DNA from: Ichthyophonus hoferi
Taxonomy: Eukaryota; Opisthokonta; Ichthyosporea; Ichthyophonida; Ichthyophonidae
NCBI GenBank assembly: GCA_002751075.1
Contig: NAOQ01000175.1
Coordinates: forward strand, 61,649-125,648
DNA length: 64,000 nucleotides
Direction: 5' to 3'
The notes below the pieces were generated by a model. The model saw only the letters and a list, made by a program, of their open reading frames with translations, had not been told where the DNA came from and made no database searches. Positions within the stretch are counted from its first letter, which is position 1. The number at the start of each line of letters is the position of its first letter. A program made the position numbers and the translations under genes. Below are positions 49,901 to 63,800 of the stretch, piece by piece.

Positions 49901-50811
49901 CTACAACCAATAGATATAAACCGTTCTTGTTTTATGTGCACATATGGAAAATAAAAACATACTTCTAATGTGTGAATCTATCCATATATACCTTTATCCA
50001 TTCCTCCCTACACCTTTCATTTAAGTATGTTAATTAGATTTCAATATCCCTTTCTCTTCACTTCTCTCTCGAATAAGCTCCATCTCTCCAAATGTACCCA
50101 TAACTTCTTAATCTTTTCTTAATCTCACTCCCACTCTATTTAATATTAAAATATTCATCTGTACTTCCTTCTTTTGTCTTCTATTTTGTTTATTACCCTA
50201 TTCTGGCTCCCTTTCTTTTCTCTTTCCTTTTATACCCAACCATCCCCTTATGTAACCCTTTTTCAAATACACATAAAATACTCTATTACACTAAGTTCAG
50301 TCCCTAAACATCATACCATGTCTAAGGGATCACCTCAATTACTTTTATGTCATCCAACCTTTTGATTTATTCTGGAAAATAGGGGGCATATAACGGCTAT
50401 AATTGTTTATTTATATTTCCTATGATCCACATGTCTGTCTGTGTATATTTATTCAATAATTTGTGCGTAGAAAAAAATAACTGGTAAAACAATTATATAA
50501 TTATGTCATGGCTAATACAGATGTATATGTTAAAGTGTTGGTAGTGATGGTATAAAGAAATATGCAAGTGTTTGCAATGGTGTTTGCAGTACACTGTTTA
50601 TTTATACGGAATAGAATATCGTTAGAATTAGTACTGACATAAAGTAAAAAATAAAAATCCACGGGGGCGTTTAAATTTACATACGACACTTGTAGCTGGA
50701 AAAGACCACAGTGTCTTCAACTTTCTCGTCATTTTCTTGTTCTGTCTTGAGGTAACCCACCTCCTGTGGTGGTTGAGGAATGTCCTCCACTACTAAATTG
50801 CTTGCCATCAT
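31115..50811 (-). CDS. SBNO: Strawberry notch (SBNO) helicase-like transcriptional regulator
   Basis: Exons: 50811-50685, 49859-49826, 48968-48904, 48686-48644, 48100-47906, 47542-47474, 47067-47015, 46410-46297, 45253-45085, 44946-44899, 44698-44643, 44413-44294, 43899-43736, 43261-43231, 42777-42683, 42407-42289, 41503-41362, 40853-40754, 39455-39358, 38770-38705, 38475-38371, 38155-38067, 37271-37178, 36894-36809, 36075-35991, 35817-35694, 35499-35371, 35034-34950, 34550-34459, 33937-33833, 33342-33287, 32732-32621 and 31698-31115. About 1,200 residues. Walker A is [10 protein letters not shown]; the DEAD-type box is [16 protein letters not shown] follows. [30 protein letters not shown] and ALTRGDRKA mark the helicase C half. 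The SBNO C-domain follows, with a Cys-rich [17 protein letters not shown] proteins act in the nucleus in Notch-linked and chromatin-level gene control. Phases fit except between exons 1-2 and 33833-33342, where a tiny exon may be missing. Confidence 0.95.
37612..37960. repeat. TAGTATAATAGTAT simple repeat
   Basis: About 350 bp of degenerate TAGTATAATA units in the SBNO intron between exons 38155-38067 and 37271-37178. Confidence 0.9.
38235..38272. repeat. (GTAT)n microsatellite
   Basis: Short GTAT tract in the SBNO intron between exons 38475-38371 and 38155-38067. Confidence 0.93.
39298..39353. repeat. (CATA)n microsatellite next to an SBNO donor site
   Basis: The repeat begins only a few bases beyond the donor of exon 39455-39358, so repeat-length change here abuts a splice site. 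Confidence 0.93.
45276..46095. repeat. (GTAT)n microsatellite with N gap 45276-46010
   Basis: A 735-base N run ends in a pure GTAT repeat (46011-46092). It lies in the SBNO intron between exons 46410-46297 and 45253-45085, and starts about 20 bases from the acceptor of the DEAD-box exon. Confidence 0.93.
46881..46915. repeat. (TG)n microsatellite
   Basis: Pure TG run after a short TA run, SBNO intron. Confidence 0.96.
49637..49782. repeat. TATACCATACTATG tandem repeat
   Basis: About ten 14-15-bp units of TATACCATACTATG in the SBNO intron just upstream (in genome order) of exon 49859-49826. Confidence 0.88.
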
Positions 50812-53800
50812 TATATATTAACACAAGTAACACCACTAATACATGATATAAATAGAAATATTCTTTTCGTTATTTAAGGCTTTGCTTTGACCTGAATGTA
50901 ACAAATATATGCTAAAATACGAGTAAACAAAAGGTATGATAAATTAGGGGAGCCTATTTAAACTATTATTATGTTGTGATATTTGTAGAACATCTGTCGA
51001 ATATGATTGGTTAAATGGGGGACAAGGCGGGAGATGGCATAAGATAATATGGTATATAGCCATTCATAATTATGTATTGCAATGGTTAATCAGCGATTAA
51101 TGTAGTTAGAAATTCCACCAATTGCAGTTTAACTGGTGGGGCAGGCCTTAGATCTATGGTATATATTGATGATTGATGGCTATTGTAATATATATCAATG
51201 ACTACACCTAATGTGAAAGTTAATTGTCTTGTATCTCCTACAGCACTGATTTTTTGTCTCGACTTTGGATTCCCTACCGGTACTACGGGGTAATATATCT
51301 AATTATAATATGTTCTAAGAAATGGTCCTTCAATTGGGTTATATACGTACATACGCCTATAGAATGTGAAATAGTAAAATGATAGGGTAATCTATATTAG
51401 TCTAAGCTGTGTGTTGGTCAAATGATATATTTAGTACTTTTGATACACAATGGCTTGTGTTTAAACTCGGGTTGGCTCTACAATATAAATAATTATTTCG
51501 GTCCAGTTTACTAACTCGGTAAAAGTAAAATCATCTATGAAAAAATAAGATAAAAAAAAAAAAACCCAAGGTCTACTTGCATGTATTTGTGAACAATTTA
51601 CATTATTAATTTAGGAGACAATAAAAAATATAAGTTGAACTATAGTTTCCATTACCTGTCTTTAGCTGACAGAACTGTGTTGCAAAAAAAGGTTCAGGGG
51701 CACTTTTTATAATATTCATGTTCAAGAACTTCAAATCTTTGATTTGAAGCGCTTGGTGGATATAGCTGCCTACACAACTAGGTGAAAACAGTTATAGTAT
51801 ACATTAATTGATTTCTTAAAAATAGGCTATTAATAACCTATATTGAATTAATTAATTAATAATCAAATTATTAAGTAGTTTTTATATAGCATGCTATATT
51901 TAGGAACTACCAACGGGCTCTGTCTGTAACAGGATCCTTCCCTTGTTTTCTGAATTTGTACTTAATAAAACTAGTTTATCTTTATTTAAATTTGTGTTTA
52001 TGATTTTGGTTGCCATCCCCAATGGGTGAGATAATAACTACAATACAGTGAGATGTTAAGTACAACATAGTGAGATAATAATTCTAACATAGTAGGAAAA
52101 TTAATAAATCATATTAAGATAATTCCTACAACATAATATATAATGAGATAATAACCGCAGCACAGTAAAATAATAAAAACAACACTTTAATTTAATAACT
52201 AAGATACAGTAAGAAAATGACAGCACACATGTTGAAATTGATAGCTCTGTTATAATTTAATTTTTATTCTGATTGAATGAAGACGCTATCTTTCCGGTTG
52301 GGATATATTTTTCTACCTCTAGGGTAAAGGGGTTGGAATACGTAAAAAAGGAATAATTTGCATTTGCTATAAATAATATATATGGAAACTTGTATTAATT
52401 TTAGACCTATGGTGCAAGTTCAGAGTCTAGCCTATTATCGACTGCTCATTTATAACTCAAAATAAATTGGTTACTATAAAAACTTTTGCTTTGGTGGCAA
52501 TACAAATGTGTAGTCAGTTTTACGCCATCATAAACGAGCTAGTCAAAAAATTAGCATAGTTCAGAACAGTTCAATATTTTGAAATACTCTTTAAATACAT
52601 TTTTAATAATACTATAAAGATGCACTGAATTAAATGTATCAATAAATAGAATATTGTTTTGTTTGAAGAGGCGTATACGCAATAAAAATATGTGGAGGTG
52701 TATTTAAATGTGTACCAGGTGTGATTTACACTTGCAGATAAAAATAAAAAAGAACGCTTGGTTGAGATACTCTGGAAATTGGTCAAGAAATTAAATTGAA
52801 GAGACTTATATTAATGGTTATATATTTTTTGATACTTTTTTATTTATTCTTGCATATATATTATATCTTTGTATTATCTGATTCAATAGGATGTAGAAAA
52901 TTCAATATTTTTATAAATGTATAAGTACATAATTAAGCATATTGATTTCCTCCAAACTTTTTAATTTTCTTGGTACGCTACTCTTTAGTGCAACAGAGGC
53001 AAATATATAAATATATAGACAAATTATATATTTCCTAGAATAAACTACAATTTTATAATGCAAAACTAAAGTATCGTATATTTAAATGTAACAATTTTTT
53101 CTTTTTGAAGATCAACCATTTGCAATGTTAATTAAGTTCCTTTAACTATTATTACCCCGATGCTAATAAAACTTTTAAGAGTATATCATTTCTAAAATTT
53201 ACAATAGCCTACAGGAGGAAAGTAAAAAGTCTGCTTTACTGGTGCTGTAAAAATTAGTTTACATTTTTCAGCCTAATTAATATTGCGCGATTAACACTAA
53301 CTGTAATGTCTATAATTTTTTTCTTTAACCTTTATTAAAAACCATCTTCATTCTATGTTCCTCTACATACATTTAATTTCCAATTGACTCCAAAGATTGT
53401 TGTAAAAGATGAAAATTTCAAAGTTCTCTAAAAACCGCCAAAGTTCTGATCAAAGCATGATCCAACTTTGATCTTAACTTTTAATATATATTTAGTGCTG
53501 TTTTTGAGTACATTAACATTAATTCATTGCAAACAGGTTGTTTACAAATCACGGAAATCTTGATAGATCTGTTTAGGCAGAAACAAGGCATCTTGGTCCA
53601 TTATAAGTGTCTCTTTATCTACTATAGGTATGTAATTACATATATGGTAGAGGTCTTAATAGAAAATAAAAATAAAACTGGGTAAAACCCCATATACCTA
53701 GTGGTATACGTACTACTTAAATTGAATTGCAATATTGTGAAAAAAAATATGAAATTGGAAAAGTCGATCACTTTTACAACCCCAGGTCCCAGCTTATAAA

Positions 53801-54752
53801 CTGTCAAATATATCTAGATATACAGCATATGCAAAGTAACTATAGATATAGTTGTTTAATTAATTAATACTGGGTTCTGAGGTATTTGAGACAAAAACAG
53901 CTATATTGAGAAAGCATAAAAAGGTTCTGTCTAAGACAGATTGAGGGTTCTTGTTTCAGTAATGATACCGTATAAAGGCTATACAGTTTTTATCCTAGAT
54001 TCTCTGCTTGCAATATTCAGCTGCCACCCCGAATATGAGTGAGATCATTAGTACACAGGTTGAAATTGACGTAAATCTCATTCAGTAATTATTATGTCCG
54101 CCCACATCTAATTAGATACATAGTATGCAATTAAACTTTTAAACAGTCATCCATTTATGCAATCTACTTTTCTTTATAAAATGCTTTATCCTTTATTGAT
54201 CATTCAAACTCATTGAAAACCTTATGATAATTAATGGTTAGTTTGAAAAATCATTGGTTTATTATCTTTAATATAATTTCTCTGCTGCTCTGAAGTTAAA
54301 GTTTATTCACCTTTATTCTTACTATTATAATTAGATTGGTAACCATTCAAAATCACATTAATTGGTTTGAAAAAATTGATAGAATATCTGAAGGGTTTCC
54401 CTCTAAACCATGATCCTATTTTATAATGTGTTTAATAGTTTTTTGTCGATAACTGCAATCCTTTCTACCTACCTCAAATCTCTTTAATTTCTTTTTTATT
54501 TTCTTGCTGAACTGTTCTAGCCTCCATCCTGTCTCTATTAGTCTTAATGAGTTCTCTTGGTCTAAAATTCTCTACCAATCATATCTCTAAATAAATGAGA
54601 ACCTTTCGCGCCTTTTTTATCGATCTCTTATATTATTGGTTAGCTGGTCCAATAGTATTTCTGAGTGTGTGATATGTGTAGATAATGACCCAGGGCGAAA
54701 TAGCTGTTGTTTATTAGGGATAGGTGAAACAGAGTTACAAACATACCTAAAT

Positions 54753-54792
<40 letters not shown>

Positions 54793-54861
54793 CATCACTA
54801 CACATAAACCCGTGTATTTATAATTTAGTTTATTAATTTATCCATTTTCGGAAGGCTGAAA
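50812..54861. other. Divergent intergenic region between SBNO and POLA1
   Basis: Four kilobases between two start codons pointing apart. Very AT-rich, with no coding signal on either strand. It holds an E2F-like site (54604), a small hairpin at 51729-51749 and a possible diverged repeat pair near 51905-52075 and 53920-54065. Confidence 0.7.
54604..54612 (+). promoter_or_regulatory. E2F-type site upstream of POLA1
   Basis: TTTCGCGCC fits the E2F/DP consensus TTTSSCGC exactly. It lies about 250 bp upstream of the POLA1 ATG in DNA where CG dinucleotides are scarce. In animals and plants, replication genes including POLA1 are classical E2F targets. The match and position are seen; function is inferred. 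Confidence 0.55.
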
Positions 54862-57800
54862 ATGGCGTCAAATTCTGACAATGAAGATAGTTTTGGTATG
54901 TACTGAGTGTTACAGTTACTTTCTGGTACCAGGGGTGGGTTGTGGATTAAGGTTGGTTTAGGAGCTGGGAGTGGAACATGTAATAATAGAGGTTCCCTTT
55001 TGTTTTTCCAATAGGACATATTTTTTATTATACCACCAATTGGCGATCAAAAAGACTTATGTCAAAATCCATGCCGTGATTTATGTTTGAAGACACATGT
55101 ATAGTTTTCCTACTATCATTTGTCCTCACGGGTTGGCATATTTTCTTTTTGTTATTTTACAGACAAATTATCCAGCGTGGGAACAATTTACAGTGTGAAT
55201 TCATCTATTGTCATAATGATCTATATCATTGCAAATTTATTTTATCAAACCAATCTTTTTTGATTTATTTTATACAGGAACCCGGAGAGCAAAACGTAAT
55301 AGGGGTACCAAAGAAAATGATGATACTGCGAGTGCACTTAGACGACTGAAGGAAGCCAAGGAAGGAAAAAAAGTGGCATATGATGTAAGTATATGGTGGG
55401 ATAGCACTGCTTTATTGCATATGTCTTCTTCTATCCTTTGTGTTTCCTTTATCCACACCCATGTACACACAGGTATACACATAAGCACAGACAAGTAAAA
55501 CCTCCTTAGGCACCCACCTGAGAATTTTACTATTGCACAAACTGAGTTGTGGTTATTTTATAAGGCTCCAAAACGCCGCTATGTATACCTTGTATACATA
55601 TACCACTAGTATAGTTAACTGTGCACTTACAACCACATATATTATAGCTTTAAACTTATAATCACACCACATATAAGCATTTGGATATACAAAAATGAGC
55701 ATACAATATGTATTTTTGCACGTATATATATGTTTTATTGAGTGTATGCAGATAGTTGAGAATGAGTACATTTACATAATTAGCAAAGCATTATCACCAG
55801 TACATAGTTTCGATTTTGAGCAAGATAATATATATTCCGCCCGTATCTTTTTGTGTATTCATGACATACACCTATACACAATACACATAATTAAATACAT
55901 TTACATCCTTTTCTCATTTGAAGTATTTTTTTAAATGAGTTTCTATTAACTTTCTGTTGTGCGAGTGTTTAAATTTCTTGGTGGGAGAATAAAATGTATA
56001 AATGCTATGCTATCCTATCAGGTGAAATGCTTATACGAAGATAATATGATGGTTATAGTATGTAAGGTAGTATGTAGGATAGTATGTAGGATAGTAATTG
56101 ATTAATATGCACTGTTTCAGTTCGAGAATGAGGACGACGACTTGTTTGAAGAAGTTGATGAGACGGAGTATAAAAGGCGTATGGCGGAGAATGCAGATGA
56201 ATTTGTAGTTGATGATGGTATGTTCTCTCCTATTCTCACCCTGATTTTTTCTTCTTATCGCCATCACTTCATATTTTCCTCTTTACGACTACACTACACA
56301 TTTCCTTCATAATACATACTGTACATACACGATATAGACTACATACACTGCACAACCACGTACAATATGGTTATATCTTACGAATCATGTTTTCACTTTA
56401 AACTACCTGGCAAGCTCTTACTCCTCCAATCTAGATATTTAAAAATATAGACCAATCAACACAAACACTGAAAACCTGCTCACATTACTCTGTGTTTCTC
56501 TTTGTAGCCCGGTACCAACGACATAAAGTATTATATATATTTAACTCTATAAACCCCTACCTAGTATATATAATACAATATACTACAGCATACTAACCTA
56601 ATACAATATACTGTAACATAATAAAATGTACTATAGCATTATATAACATACTATAATATAATACAATATACTATAGATTGCTATAGCGTAGTATCATATA
56701 CTATAACTTAATAAAATGTACTATAACATAATATAACATACTATAATATAATACAATATACTATAGAATACTATAGCATAGTATCATATACTATAACATA
56801 ATATACCATACTATAACATAATACTATATGTTTCTTAAGTTTTACGTATCAACTCTCTTTTTCAATGTTTTTTTTCATATTTTGCTTTACAATATATCAA
56901 ATATAATATCTATTGTAACATGCAGTCTATCCTGTTTAAAGTATTATCTTCCAGTTCTGCCCGTATCTATTCCTAACACATAAGAGTAGATGGGAAAGGT
57001 TATCAAGATGATGGCCGTGATTGGTGGGAAGAGGAACATAATTACTCAGGAGAGGAAGAGGAGGCGATGGAAGGTTAGGGCGTGTTGTGATTGGTACACC
57101 TGGATGCATGTGTTACATATATCTCATCAAACAAGCATGCAGACATATATGCTCTATGTTATAAGTGGTCTATCTCCTTGATAGCATTTTTCGCTTCATC
57201 TACACTATCCATTGGAAATTAATATTTATGTCCTTTATTGTAACCTTTGCTTTGCTATGTGTATTAGAACCTTAAATAAGACGACGATATGGGCTTACCC
57301 TATTGCATTCAATCACTGTATTCCCTAAACACCATTATCATCTCTACATGTATATGTATATGTTTACTATTATATTATTATATATACAGATATATTCTCT
57401 CATTTAACAGAGTGATAGTGAGTGAGTGAATAAAGCGCTTTTATTGTTTAAGAAATTCCATTAGATAAGCAAGGCAACCGCTAGTTATCAGGCTGTATTA
57501 CCGCACTATGATATCTAACAATCTAGATTGCATCTATCTATAATAGACTAATGCTGCTACGATTACAATCCTCCATGGGACTAATCCAATATTTTATTCA
57601 ATGCCTAATATATTTTTAAATCCTAGATTAAGTGAGCCAATTGGTTGTATTCAGACTTAATCTATATTTAACAGTATACACAAACACGTGCCTACCCATA
57701 TCACTGGTAGGCCAATAGGATTGTGTACAATTTAATATCTACATATATATACAAATATATTTATTATACATATGCCTGTGTAACTGTATTATATATTCCA

Positions 57801-60800
57801 ATCGTATTTTAATATTTTAAAATTTAAATAACAGTCATATTTAACTGACTGAGGTTATTGACAGATCGCCCCGGTAAGAAAGCAAATAAAGGTAAGCAAG
57901 CAAACTAATTCGAGTACACTTTTTCTTTTTCTGTGACTTGTGTGAATGTTTGATGACACTGGTCCATGGTTTGGATATATATTTCTCTTTCTGTCATATT
58001 CTGAATGTAGTAACCTACTCTATAATATAATCTTTTCTTTTCTTTTACTTCACCTCTTTAGCTCCGATACCACTATATCTCTCGGTTTGTGCTTTTCTTT
58101 TCCTTATGACATATATCTGTTAATAGAATTCCAATGTTCTAAATAACCAGTGCTCGTATTCAGGGCAATTGTGATGGATCTCATAACTAAATCACAACCA
58201 ATTATGTTATTCCTGTTCCGTTTTTAACCTATTGGCATACACTCTATATTATCCTAGACAACGTATTAATACACAATAGATATAGTGCATGGCATGGTAA
58301 CACACTGACAGTATTTGCATGTACATGTATTTGCTATAGACAACAAGAAAAAGAATGTAGAAAAGAAAGACCCGCGTCAGAGGTCTATCAACAGTCTGTT
58401 CACTAACGTGGCTAAGAAAAGTGTTGTATCTACTGCTGCCTCAGTGGGTACCCTACGTTCTATCATTGTTCTCTCTCTATTACATACTACATTTCTCTAT
58501 CTATTATATCCTATAATCCTTTCTCTATTACTATATTTATGTACATGTACAACACCTCGATATCCATAAATACACATTTGAGAATACACATATACCTTCA
58601 TGTATGTGTGAGACATGTATATAACAAAATAGGCCAGTCTGAGTTATAGTCTGTAGGTATAGCCATGAGTAATCTAAGCCCTGTATACCTCGACAATGAA
58701 AATAAGAAATATTATGTTGTTATATTATTATATTGTTATATTATTATATTATTATATTATTATACTATTATATTGCTATATTATTATGTTATTATATTGC
58801 TATATTATTATGTTATTATACTATTATATGATTATATTATTATAGTATATATATATAATGATAGAACTGTGCTGTAGATAACCTAACTTAGGCTGTATTA
58901 TTAACAGATCAAAGCTCTCGACTCTGTCAATGACAGCTTCTTAACTGACCTCTTAGATGAACTGAAGGAGGTAAGGTAGAATGGTGACTGGCATTTGGGG
59001 GTATATATCTTCATGTGTATAGATAAATGTATGTGTATGTTTATATATGTATGTGTATATATGTGTATGTGTATATTTATGTGTATATGTTTATATATGT
59101 ATGTGTATATGAATGTATATATATGTGTGTGTGTATATGTACACATGTGTGGGTTTCCGTGTATGTACTAACAATTTTCGTATATTTATGTATGTACAGA
59201 AATATAAAAGTTGCATATAATGGTTACTATGTATTGAGACACTAAAAACATAGGTTTTAGACTAGTCCACATATAACATATATGCTATACTTCACGCCTA
59301 CTATAGCAAGTAGTGTTTATAATTATGTGTTATCTATTGTGTCTATCTACCATAGCCCATAACGATGCAGAGAAGGAAGGGTAGGGAGAAAGGGGGAGAG
59401 GGAGGGAGTATAGGGTAGAGTGAAAGGAGGAGAGTTATGTGGACAAATAAGGGGAGTATATATAAAGGTAGAGACCGCCATTGGATTGTTCTAGTATCAC
59501 ATGGTTATATATATATATATATATATATGTAGGCAAAAAAATAGGCTTAAGTCCCAAATTTGACCTAACAGCTCACTTATTGGTCAATTTTGGAACTTGT
59601 TTCCAAAATATTTCACGATTGCGTCTGGATGTTTTTTCACGGGTTTGAAAAATATTTATGCCAAAAATATATAAACGCATAGCTATTTATAGAGGTAAGA
59701 GCGTATAGAGCATTTTAAAAGACAGATATGTTTAGTTAATTTTTTATTAAATTAAGAATTTCTTAAAAATAACCATCTCCGTTATTAAAATAAAAGCTGA
59801 ATCCTTTCAAATATTCTGGACGCTTATGTGTCGAAATTCCTTTTCTTTTTTAATTTCAAGCTTCAATTCGTTGTTGAAAGACTCAACCGCTTGAGTATTT
59901 AGGCTCAAAATATAATTTATGAACTCATATTTATGACAAACAGTATTATGTCTAGTAAAATGGTTTGCTAGAGGCTCATTGGTCGTTGGCATTCATAACA
60001 TTTTTTATCTGGTCTTATTAAAGTATATATTGCACTAAAAAATAGTAAGTTCTTCGTCACTTGCTGAGATGAGTGACTCCTACTGATTGGGTGTTTGCAT
60101 GATTAAAAACGTATTTAAAATATTTTTCTCACCAAACATTTATATTGGTTGGAATGTAAAGTTTTTTTCAATATCGAAACTGAAAAAAAAATTGTGTCAA
60201 TTTTGGGTCATGATCTAAAAATATTGCATGATATTCCACCAATCACTAACCCACCTTTATATTTATTGCCAATCAGGATCCTGAGGATAAAAAAATAGAG
60301 GCGAAGTCTCAAAAGAAAATAGATACTAAATCAGCGCTTGATGCAGCTATGTTTGGTGTGTATTACTTATTATCCTTTGTATGTGTTTATTCTTTGTCTA
60401 TCTTATATCTTTGTCATATCTGCTTTATATGCTTCTATACTTTAACCTACTGTAACTTCTTTGTGGTTTAAGTGGTTGTTATGGGTTGGTTGTTCTTGTT
60501 TTATCTATAAATATACTGGGTAGCTATTGGTGTATCGTACTGACAAGGTGTTATGTACATACTATTATACATGAATAATTAACAATTTAATTAATAAGAT
60601 AACTAATAGTACTATATAGTTTAATTAGTACTAATTTAACTATTTAATTATAAGTGCTTTAATTAGTGTTACTAATGAGTATCTATTTTAAACGATGGTA
60701 ATAACCCGTTTAATTAATTAATTAATATTGATTATATGCACGTATAGCCTCCCCTGCCGAGGCAAGACAACTCCTGCAGACATCGACCAGCAAGGTAGAA

Positions 60801-63800
60801 AGACTGTCCTCACACCTCTCACATACATAGCCTACTGTTATTATATAACCAGATATTATTATATAATCTACTGTTATGATATAATCCATTATTGGTTTAT
60901 AATATAATATTATTATATTATCTACTGCTATTATATAATCTGTTGTTATTACATAATTTAATAGTATTCTATAATGTTCTCCTCCCTCTCTTTCAAGCAT
61001 GTACTTACTATACACGACTCTCTCTTACTGTTCTATACTATATTTCTATTTGCATAATTTTCGTATTCTTAACGTACCTTAACTTAGAGCCCTTAACCTC
61101 TAGCTCCTTTCATACATATACATATATATATATATATATATAACACAGACAGCTCCATATATGGAAATATTTACATTTGAGAATACATAAGCGTACACAA
61201 AAATACATTAACATATCCAAAATACGCACCAATAAGTGTTTCTGTTTGGATCATACCCTCATTACTCATTCGTTCTCTTGTAGCATACAACTATATCGAC
61301 GCCCTTGGCCAATAGGAAAAGGCCATCCATAATTAAGCATGATCTTACACCTACCCATACCAAGACACTGAATAGGTAGGTTGAATACGTCTATATACTG
61401 TATTCATTTATCTCATGTAGATATGCCACTATACTACACCTCCTTTTTATTTATGTATGTTCATATGTATGTATATGTAGGTGTGTAGGTTTGTGTGTGT
61501 TTGTATTTATGTATGTATGTATGTATGTATGTATGTATGTATATATATATGTGTGTATGTATTTATGTATGTATGTATGTATGTATACATAAATTTATGT
61601 ATGTATGTGTATATGTATATATGAATTTATGTATGTATGTGTGTATTTATATATATATGTATGTATGTATATATATGTGTGTTTGCATTTTTGTGTGTGT
61701 ATATATGTATGTATGCATATATGTATATATCTATGTAAGTAGGTATGTATGTATGGTTATATGGTGGTATAATAATAGGTATCTATGTATATATGTATCT
61801 CATTTATACTCACTTGTCCAGTGCACAGTCCCACATACCTCATCAACTCTCCCTTGATACTTTTTCTTTCCTGATTATATAGGTTTAGCTTTAATATATT
61901 TATTTATATTATCTTTCTAATTCTCCCTTATCTGTGATTTATTCCTCTGCCCTCCTTGTCCTATACATTTTCACTATGCATATATTAATATTCTTATTTT
62001 GTTCCTAAGTATTGACGTCCCAGCTCTAATACTGGTAGTACGTAATTATTTCATTGGCCACAGCCACTTGGAAGCAGATCTTTGTACTAATAAGTTAAAC
62101 ACGTTCGCCCGTCATTACATATAGAGATGATATGGAACCAATGGAAAACATTCCCCAGGACGAGACACCAATGGAAGTAGACGAAGAGGCTGATATTCGT
62201 TCATGTATATGTCTTTCTATCTCTTCCTAATCTCTCTTTGTTATCATAATTGTACGCAAGTTTGCCCTGTTGTTTATAATTCTATTCTATTTCTTATTAT
62301 GTTATTTAAGTCTATCAATATCTTTATATTTTCATTTGTATTTATATTTTATCCAATTTGTAGCTACTTTCTATTCTATATATAATCTTGTCTTTTTTTT
62401 TGTCTATTTAGAATACTATATTTATTCTTAATACATGCACACAGACACAAGCATACTCTTACTAACACTAAATATACTAATTATTTCTGTTTTTATAAAT
62501 ATGTATCTATTTATTTATGTTTCTGTTCATGTTATTATAGTATCTCAACGTTCATATTTCATCTCTTCCAGTACCCATTTTTCTCCTTTCTTTCTCCGTC
62601 TTAGACGATTATCATGATCCAAGCTAATATCAAATACACTACATGTGCACTTATATATCGTATCTACGCACTGTTTATATAACATGTAATTATTTTGATT
62701 GATAGTTATTCATTGGCTTTCTCGTTTAATATAATCTTAAATGTGCAGTGTCCCGGCCTACGGACCCCCCCAAGGTGGCCCCACAAACCCCCTACCCTGA
62801 GGCTGACGATAACACCCCAGTCAAGGGAAAGAGTGCCACCAAGCTCTCTGTGCCAGGATTAAAGATTAAGTGAGGGTTTTGATTGGTTTATAACTGATTA
62901 ATTTTGAAGTATAGGTCAGCTTATGCATTATAAGGAGACTATTTTATGGTCAATCAACTTGATTTTATGCTGTCTAAACCAATTATTTTGGACATCGCGA
63001 TGCTAGCCAGACCAATCATTTTCGAATCAGATTGGTGCGGCCTGCTCACTATTGGCTAATATAGTATAAAGCCTGACCGTTATTTAATCTATCTGTATTA
63101 TCTCTCCTCCCCACTGCCTTGTATCAGTGCACCACCTCGCCGTACAATTAACCTTGTATACTCATTTATAGCAGAACCTAATACTGTCTATCACCCTACA
63201 GGGAGGTGTCAATGGATGAAGAGCTGGTGGGAGAAGACGAGGAAGATTATTCTTCCTTTAATCCTAGCACTTTAAATGCCAACCTTGATTGGTGGAAGGT
63301 AGCTTAAACCCTCCTCTATAGATATATATATTGTATTGTGTCTTGATTTCTGTCTGACTTTAAATATGAGAGTAGTTTACTTTTTGGTTTGCAATGTATA
63401 CTTTGTATCAGAAACATAAAGACTTCATATTAAAAGGCAGCACAAATTGAAGTTTTCTATTCAAGATGGATTAGATAGCAACCACAACAGGGACTAAAGT
63501 ATGTTGTCTTCCATTTATAATTCTTGTTATGCCTATGTTAGTACAATACTCCATATGTCAATTGTGAAAGAAATCTAAGATATATACCTATGCAAAGCTG
63601 TAATGGGCTTTTTAATTTATCTCCACACTGAGATAGCTGTAGGTAACTGAAGATACATGCAAGTGAAACCTACTATGTGTACGTATATGTGCATATGCAT
63701 ACATACATACACACTTTTCTATTGTTTGATTTTTAACCAATCCCCACTCATTCTCAGATAAGAGCTGAGGCACAACCCAATGAAACGCCGGCAGCTGAAG

